Shown: positions 5,412 through 9,272 of the stretch, piece after piece
Layout: each line of letters begins with the position of its first letter
How positions within the stretch are numbered: the first letter of the stretch is position 1
Assembly (NCBI GenBank): GCA_043808305.1
Contig: JAZDFB010000102.1
Coordinates: forward strand, 1-9,272
From: JBBAAP01 sp043808305
GTDB lineage: Bacteria; Planctomycetota; MHYJ01; JACQXL01
Length of the DNA stretch: 9,272 nt
Direction of reading: 5' to 3'
Notes under the pieces: model-generated
The model's input: only the letters and a program-made list of their open reading frames with translations
What the model was told of the DNA's origin: nothing
Databases searched by the model: none
Position numbers and translations under genes: made by a program

Positions 5412-5750
5412 TTACTTTTTATCTGACTTAAAGACTTCTTTTCCCTTTGCGTAAGCCGGAGCATGATGCAAGCCTTCTGTTTTGATAGCGCCCTGAAGGC
5501 AGCTTTCGGCGCAGACCCAGCAATAGACGCAACGGAACGGGTCGTAGGTAAGGTTCTTTTCCTTTTCGTTGACCTCGATAGCCCCGGCCGGGCAGACCCG
5601 CTGGCAGTCGCCGCACTGGTCACACTTGGCCTGGTCAAAGGTCAGCTTGCCGCGAGCCCCGTCCAACGGCGGGCGCACTTCAAAAGGATACTTCCGGGTG
5701 GCCGGCTTGGAGAACAGATTTTTGATAACCCTGCTTAGCATTGTGCTCAT
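5412..5750 (-). CDS. echF: Ech-type hydrogenase ferredoxin-like subunit (2x[4Fe-4S])
   Basis: A 112-residue soluble subunit homologous to EchF and to NuoI of complex I. It would carry electrons between the external donor and the small hydrogenase subunit on the cytoplasmic face. Two complete [4Fe-4S] motifs are visible: C43-C46-C49-C53 (CDQCGDCQRVCP) and C74-C77-C80-C84 (CVYCWVCAESC). The N-terminal leader (LSRVIKNLFSKPATRKYPF) is the usual docking extension of the NuoI/EchF family. AGGAG lies eight bases before the ATG at 5750. It is the last gene of the hydrogenase cluster, separated from echE by a 119-base gap that holds a CACRGAG-type repeat; a terminator-like hairpin follows the stop. 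The tandem clusters suit either ferredoxin as donor or transfer from the flavin domain fused to the 30-kDa subunit. Confidence 0.88.
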   Translation of the reverse strand: MSTMLSRVIKNLFSKPATRKYPFEVRPPLDGARGKLTFDQAKCDQCGDCQRVCPAGAIEVNEKEKNLTYDPFRCVYCWVCAESCLQGAIKTEGLHHAPAYAKGKEVFKSDKK

Positions 5751-5779
5751 AATAAACTCTCCTATTGCAAATCTTTTGC

Positions 5780-5835
5780 CACGGAGACCTAGAGTTCACA
5801 GAGGCCAAATTAATAACTGCTCCGTGTTCTCTGTG
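5780..5835. repeat. CACRGAG-type intergenic repeat between echE and echF
   Basis: CACGGAG (5780-5786) and CACAGAG (5797-5803) are followed by their inverted forms CTCCGTG (5820-5826) and CTCTGTG (5829-5835). The four related 7-mers allow a nested stem with one wobble. Sequences of the type CCACRGAGACACAGAG are, to my recollection, common dispersed spacer repeats in several environmental bacterial groups. Here one has landed inside an operon without breaking a gene. Confidence 0.5.
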
Positions 5836-5869
5836 GTCAATTATTCGCTGTTACAAAGATTATTATATC

Positions 5870-6946
5870 TTACCTCTCCGTGCAGGAAATGCACGGGTCT
5901 ATGGATAATACGATCACGGCCAGGTCGGCTATTTCGCAGCCAGGCAGCATCACCAGCAGTGTCGGGATATTGGCAAAGGTCGGAGTCCTGATTTTAAGGC
6001 GTTCCAGGTAGCGGGTGCCGTTACCTTTGATGTAATAGAACACCTCGCCGCGCGGCTGTTCGACCCGGGAGATGGCTTCGCCGTTGGGCCAAGACTTGGG
6101 GTAAACTCTTATTTCGCCGGCCGGAGCTTTGTCCAGCGCCCGGTTAATCATTCCGATGGACTGGTATACTTCCTTGGTCCGGACCAGTGCCCGGGCGTAA
6201 CTATCGCCCTCGGTTTCCAGGATAGGTTCAAAATCTATATCGCCGTAAGCGGCGTATTTGAGCGTGCGCAGGTCGTGGTTGCGCCCGCTGGCCCGGCCGG
6301 TCGGCCCGACTGCGCCCAGTAACAAGGCCTGTTCCTTGGTCAGCACGCCCTTGCCCACGGTCCTTACTTTTAGGGTATAATCTGTCAGGAGCACCGGCAG
6401 TAGTTCGTCCAGTTCTTCCTTGACCTTGGCCAGTTCGGTCTTTATCCGGGCGGCCATCTGGGCGTCTATATCGCGGCGCACGCCGCCGATGACGCAGGCG
6501 GACTGGATGACCCGGTTACCGGTGGTCATTTCCAGCAGGTCGAGCACTTTTTCCCGGATGCGCCACATCTGCATGAATAATGACTCGAACCCAATGGCAT
6601 CGGCCAGCAGTCCCAGCCAGAGCAGATGGCTGTGCACCCTGGACATTTCGGCCCAGGCGGTGCGCAGGTATTTGGCGCGAGGGGTGGCCTCTATGCCGAG
6701 CAGGTCCTCAACGCCCTGGCAGTAGGTCATGGCGTGGATAAAACTGCAGATGCCGCAGGTGCGCTCGATGAGGTGAACGGTCTGCTGGAAATCTTTTATT
6801 TCGCCGCCCTTTTCGATGCCGCGGTGGACATAACCTATCTGGGGAATTGCCTCGATTACCTTTTCGCCCTCGCATACTATCTTAAGCTGGAGGGGTTCGG
6901 GTAAAACCGGGTGCTGCGGACCAAACGGAATAACTGTCTTGTGCAT
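5870..6946 (-). CDS. echE: Ech-type [NiFe]-hydrogenase large (catalytic) subunit
   Basis: A 358-residue group 4 [NiFe]-hydrogenase large subunit that holds the Ni-Fe active site and reduces protons or oxidises H2. All four nickel-binding cysteines are present: C64 and C67 in ERTCGICS, and C352 and C355 in DPCISC. Residues 38-46 (GYVHRGIEK) and 213-228 (VGPTGRASGRNHDLR) are typical of group 4 and NuoD relatives. Because both CxxC motifs are intact it is a hydrogenase and not a NuoD or sulfane-reductase subunit. The protein ends in CTER, three residues after the last ligand, so there is no C-terminal extension to cleave, as known for Ech and CooH enzymes. AGGAG precedes the ATG at 6946. It follows the fusion gene after a structured 134-base gap, and gene order matches echC-D-E-F. 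Confidence 0.93.
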   Translation of the reverse strand: MHKTVIPFGPQHPVLPEPLQLKIVCEGEKVIEAIPQIGYVHRGIEKGGEIKDFQQTVHLIERTCGICSFIHAMTYCQGVEDLLGIEATPRAKYLRTAWAEMSRVHSHLLWLGLLADAIGFESLFMQMWRIREKVLDLLEMTTGNRVIQSACVIGGVRRDIDAQMAARIKTELAKVKEELDELLPVLLTDYTLKVRTVGKGVLTKEQALLLGAVGPTGRASGRNHDLRTLKYAAYGDIDFEPILETEGDSYARALVRTKEVYQSIGMINRALDKAPAGEIRVYPKSWPNGEAISRVEQPRGEVFYYIKGNGTRYLERLKIRTPTFANIPTLLVMLPGCEIADLAVIVLSIDPCISCTER

Positions 6947-6975
6947 AAATGTCTCCTGTTATATCTTGTTGTATA

Positions 6976-7041
6976 TTATCAAGCCCACCTCTCAGCGGAC
7001 TAACTTCTGGTTTTATACATGGGCTGATAACTATCAACCCA
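6976..7041 (-). promoter_or_regulatory. Mutually exclusive hairpins upstream of echE
   Basis: TTATC and AGCCCA (6976-6980, 6982-6987) pair with TGGGCT and GATAA (7020-7025, 7026-7030), giving an 11-pair stem with one bulged base. The same bases 7020-7030 can instead form a shorter hairpin with 7032-7041 (TGGG/CCCA and TGAT/ATCA). Both structures lie between the fusion gene and the echE ribosome site. They could set the relative output of echE or stabilise a processed message; this is inference. Confidence 0.35.
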
Positions 7042-7048
7042 GTATAGT

Positions 7049-7078
7049 TGGCAGTATTCCGCTAAAGCGGAACTGCCA
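7049..7078 (-). terminator. Strong hairpin just after the fusion gene stop
   Basis: TGGCAG (7049-7054) pairs with CTGCCA (7073-7078) and TTCCGC (7057-7062) pairs with GCGGAA (7067-7072), with a two-base bulge and a four-base loop. It begins two bases past the stop at 7081. No U-tract follows on the minus strand, so partial termination or 3' protection of the upstream message is more likely than a full stop inside the operon. Confidence 0.5.
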
Positions 7079-7080
7079 GA

Positions 7081-8874
7081 CTAAAATTCTGTCCAGTCGC
7101 AGCCCCAGCAGCGGCCGGCTTCTTCGCGGGCGGCCTTTTCGTCCAGTCCCAACTCAACCTCTTTGAAACCGTCAGCCCGCTTATTGGCGTCCATACAGGG
7201 ATTCTGGCATTGCTTGCTTTCCTTGGGCTTGGCTTCAGGCTTTATCCGAGTGACAAACTCGTCGCCCTCGACCTTTTCCTCGGCGGCCATAAAGCCGTCG
7301 CCGCCCAGGTATTTATCTATCTGCGAAGCGGCTTCGCGCCCGGTTTTGACGGCTTCAACCACCGAAGCCGGACCGGTAACGATATCGCCGGCCGCGAACA
7401 CGCCCTTTATCTTGATTTCATCTATCTTGCCCTTCTTGTTCAGGGTTACGCCCATGTTAGGCGGCAGTTCCGCGGACTGGCCGATGGAAGAAATAATCGC
7501 GTCGGCCTCAATAACGAAATCGCTGCCCGGTATGGGCTCGGGCCTGGGCCGGCCGCTGGAATCCAGCGCGCCCAGTTTCATCCGGATGCAGGTCACGGCC
7601 ACCTTGCCGTTCTTGTTTTCTATCTTGGTCGGGGCGCAGAGGTTTTCTATCTTGATGCCTTCCTCCAGCGCTTCGTGTATCTCTTTTTCCGATGCGGGCA
7701 TTTCCTTCTGGGTCCGGCGGTAAAGCATGGTCACTTCCTTGCTGCCGGTCCGGCGGGCGACCCGGGCCGCGTCGATGGCCGAATTGCCGCCACCCACGAC
7801 CAGCACCTTGTTGCCCAGGCTGACCTTCTTGCCCAGGTTGACTTCGCGCAGGAAGGTAACGCAGTTATGAACGCCCTGGCAGTTCTCGCCGGTCACGCCC
7901 ATTTCCATATTCTTGTGTGCGCCGGTGGCCACCAGCACGGCGTTGTAACCTTCCTTTAACAGGCTTTCGACGCTTTCAACCTTGGCATTAAGCTTTATTT
8001 CAACGCCCTGCTGTTTGATGATATCTATTTCTTTATCCATAATATCACGGGGCAAACGGTATTCAGGAATACCCGCTATCATCATACCGCCGGCTCTGGG
8101 CAATGAATCGAATATGGTTACGGCGTGGCCTTTGCGTCCCAGATAATAACCTGCAACAAGTCCGGCCGGTCCGGCGCCGATGACGGCAATTTTCTTACCT
8201 GTCCTGGGGGCGCTGGATTTGGGCACGCCCAAGCCGATTTTATCGGTGATGAACCTTTTAAGCATTCTTATCATAACCGGTTCGCCTTTGAGGCTCTGGC
8301 GGCAGTTTATTTCGCACGGGGCAAAGCAGACCCGGCCGCAGATGGCCGGCAGCGGGTTGCGGCGATAGACTGTTTCCAGGGCTTCGGCGTATTTACCTTC
8401 GGCTATCTGGCGGACGTAACGCGGCACGTTGATTCCGGCCGGGCAGGCCTCGTGGCAGCGGCCCCTTTTCCGGGGCGCCATCTTCATTATCTCGCTGTAG
8501 GTCTTAACCATCGGCTTCTGCGGAGAGTCCTCGGTCAAAAGGAATTTCTGGTGGTAATCCAGGGCTAGGCCGGTGAATTCCACGTTAAAGATATCGTGGA
8601 TTTCGTTTTCAATCAGCACCGCGGCCAGGTAGATGGAAGAAATCGAGGGCACTTCTTCGCCTTTCTTGAAGCTCAGGCGGACATTGGTCAGCTTGTAGCT
8701 GTCGTCCGCAAAGTGGTAGATAATTTCCATCTTGTCCGGATGCTCCACTCCGGAAGCCGTGGTGAAACGCATGCTTTTCGCGAACAGCTTCTGGATGGTC
8801 GGGATAAAATCGGATTTGGTAACAATGATTTCACTAGTGCCCTTGATGGTAGCTGTAAATTTAGTATTGCTCAT
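7081..8874 (-). CDS. Fusion of Ech 30-kDa subunit (EchD/NuoC-like) with GltD-like FAD/NAD(P)H oxidoreductase
   Basis: A 597-residue two-part protein. Residues 1 to about 120 match the EchD/NuoC 30-kDa subunit, with the signature region I88-E-N-E-I-H-D-I-F-N-V-E-F-T-G102. Residues about 135-597 form a GltD/NfnB-like module: cysteines C140, C144, C179, C183, C187 and C191 for iron-sulfur binding, the FAD loop VIGAGPAG (231-238), the nucleotide-binding loop VVGGGNSA (359-366) followed by YRR (385-387), which in GltD relatives favours NADPH, and the second FAD contact GVFAAGDIVTG (491-501). Four more cysteines (C556, C560, C589, C592) end the protein. Its ATG overlaps the echC-like stop by four bases (ATGA), indicating translational coupling. 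The likely role is to join NAD(P)H oxidation or reduction to the membrane hydrogenase. Domain identities are firm; the coupling is inferred. I know of no described equivalent. Confidence 0.88.
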   Translation of the reverse strand: MSNTKFTATIKGTSEIIVTKSDFIPTIQKLFAKSMRFTTASGVEHPDKMEIIYHFADDSYKLTNVRLSFKKGEEVPSISSIYLAAVLIENEIHDIFNVEFTGLALDYHQKFLLTEDSPQKPMVKTYSEIMKMAPRKRGRCHEACPAGINVPRYVRQIAEGKYAEALETVYRRNPLPAICGRVCFAPCEINCRQSLKGEPVMIRMLKRFITDKIGLGVPKSSAPRTGKKIAVIGAGPAGLVAGYYLGRKGHAVTIFDSLPRAGGMMIAGIPEYRLPRDIMDKEIDIIKQQGVEIKLNAKVESVESLLKEGYNAVLVATGAHKNMEMGVTGENCQGVHNCVTFLREVNLGKKVSLGNKVLVVGGGNSAIDAARVARRTGSKEVTMLYRRTQKEMPASEKEIHEALEEGIKIENLCAPTKIENKNGKVAVTCIRMKLGALDSSGRPRPEPIPGSDFVIEADAIISSIGQSAELPPNMGVTLNKKGKIDEIKIKGVFAAGDIVTGPASVVEAVKTGREAASQIDKYLGGDGFMAAEEKVEGDEFVTRIKPEAKPKESKQCQNPCMDANKRADGFKEVELGLDEKAAREEAGRCWGCDWTEF

Positions 8875-9272
8875 GCCGTTGCTCCTTCTTTAGCAGCCGC
8901 TTTCATTCCGGCTATTTTATTCAATGCCAGGACTACTCCGTCAATAATGGCTTCCGGTTTGGCGGCGCAACCCGGGATATAAACGTCGACCGGGATAACC
9001 TTGTCCACCCCGCCCAGGATATTGGGGCATTCGTTGAAGACTCCGCCGGTGCAGGCGCAGGTGCCGATGGCGATAACGGCTTTGGGTCCGGGCATCTGGT
9101 CATAGAGGTTCTTGAGCACTCGGGCGTTGCGGCGGTTGGCCGAACCGGTAACCACCAGCACATCGGCATGCTTAGGGTTGCCGATATTGACGATACCGAA
9201 CCGTTCCACATCATAAAGCGGCGTCAGGCAGGCCAGGATTTCAATATCGCACCCGTTGCAGCTGCCGCAATC
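8871..9272 (-). CDS. echC: Ech-type hydrogenase small subunit (EchC/NuoB-like), 5' end missing
   Basis: The last 133 codons of the [NiFe]-hydrogenase small subunit, which carries the proximal [4Fe-4S] cluster next to the Ni-Fe site. The reading frame runs open to the window edge and begins DCGSCNGCDIEI. The first two cluster cysteines are therefore inside the window, followed by GTCACTGG near residue 70 and IPGC near residue 100, which supply the other two ligands. An in-frame GTG at 9209 is internal and should not be taken as the start, because it would remove the cysteine motif. The C-terminal tail is short and alanine/lysine-rich (GMKAAAKEGATA). The TGA stop overlaps the ATG of the downstream fusion gene. 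Membrane subunits (echA, echB) are expected upstream, beyond the right edge. Confidence 0.9.
   Translation of the reverse strand, partial: DCGSCNGCDIEILACLTPLYDVERFGIVNIGNPKHADVLVVTGSANRRNARVLKNLYDQMPGPKAVIAIGTCACTGGVFNECPNILGGVDKVIPVDVYIPGCAAKPEAIIDGVVLALNKIAGMKAAAKEGATA

Noticed and set aside
7210..7959. A 249-codon open frame on the plus strand opposite the fusion gene
   Set aside because: It is antisense to the conserved GltD-like domain and arises from its codon bias. Its translation has no recognisable domain and no ribosome site.
8125..8568. A 147-codon plus-strand frame opposite the fusion gene
   Set aside because: It is a shadow of the conserved cysteine and FAD-binding regions on the minus strand.
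8871..9209. Start of the small hydrogenase subunit at the GTG at 9209
   Set aside because: The frame stays open to the window edge and the upstream residues contain the essential CGSCNGC cluster motif, so the gene is cut by the edge and the GTG is internal.

Overview
The window comes from an uncultured-looking anaerobic bacterium, and I cannot fix the phylum from sequence alone. The reasons are an energy-conserving Ech-type [NiFe] hydrogenase, an arsenite methyltransferase, Shine-Dalgarno sites of the AGGAG type, roughly 50% GC genes separated by AT-richer spacers, and many small palindromic intergenic repeats. All genes I can support lie on the minus strand, so transcription runs from the right edge to the left.

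Right half (9272 to 5412): the distal part of a membrane-bound hydrogenase operon, in the order small subunit (echC-like, cut by the window edge), 30-kDa subunit fused to a GltD-like FAD/NAD(P)H oxidoreductase, large catalytic subunit (echE-like), and 2x[4Fe-4S] ferredoxin subunit (echF-like). The membrane subunits (echA/echB-like) would be expected just outside the right edge. The standout feature is the fusion gene at 7081-8874. In ordinary Ech the 30-kDa subunit is about 120 residues and electrons come from ferredoxin. Here a complete flavin and pyridine-nucleotide module is covalently attached, which suggests that NAD(P)H is a direct electron partner of the complex, possibly together with ferredoxin.

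Middle (5411 to 3263): a strong sigma70-like promoter drives a stand-alone AAA ATPase with a DUF4143 domain. A YdjM/DUF457-type membrane protein follows. Left half (3262 to 334): a lipoprotein of unknown function, a single-pass membrane-anchored protein, an ArsM arsenite methyltransferase and a YdeI/OmdA-type protein. arsM and the YdeI gene are 39 bases apart and may be co-transcribed. Positions 1-333 hold no gene that I can support; they contain a G-tract terminator-like hairpin and a few other short hairpins.

The spacers are unusually structured. Nearly every gap contains an inverted repeat. Two genes (lipoprotein and ATPase) end inside a hairpin that is followed by a second hairpin of similar design, and a 13-14 base motif (TGAGCRTAGCGAAT and a relative) recurs in three gaps. 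Other spacers hold an 8-base tandem repeat and a CACRGAG-type repeat. These look like dispersed small repeats or terminators of one genome-wide kind.
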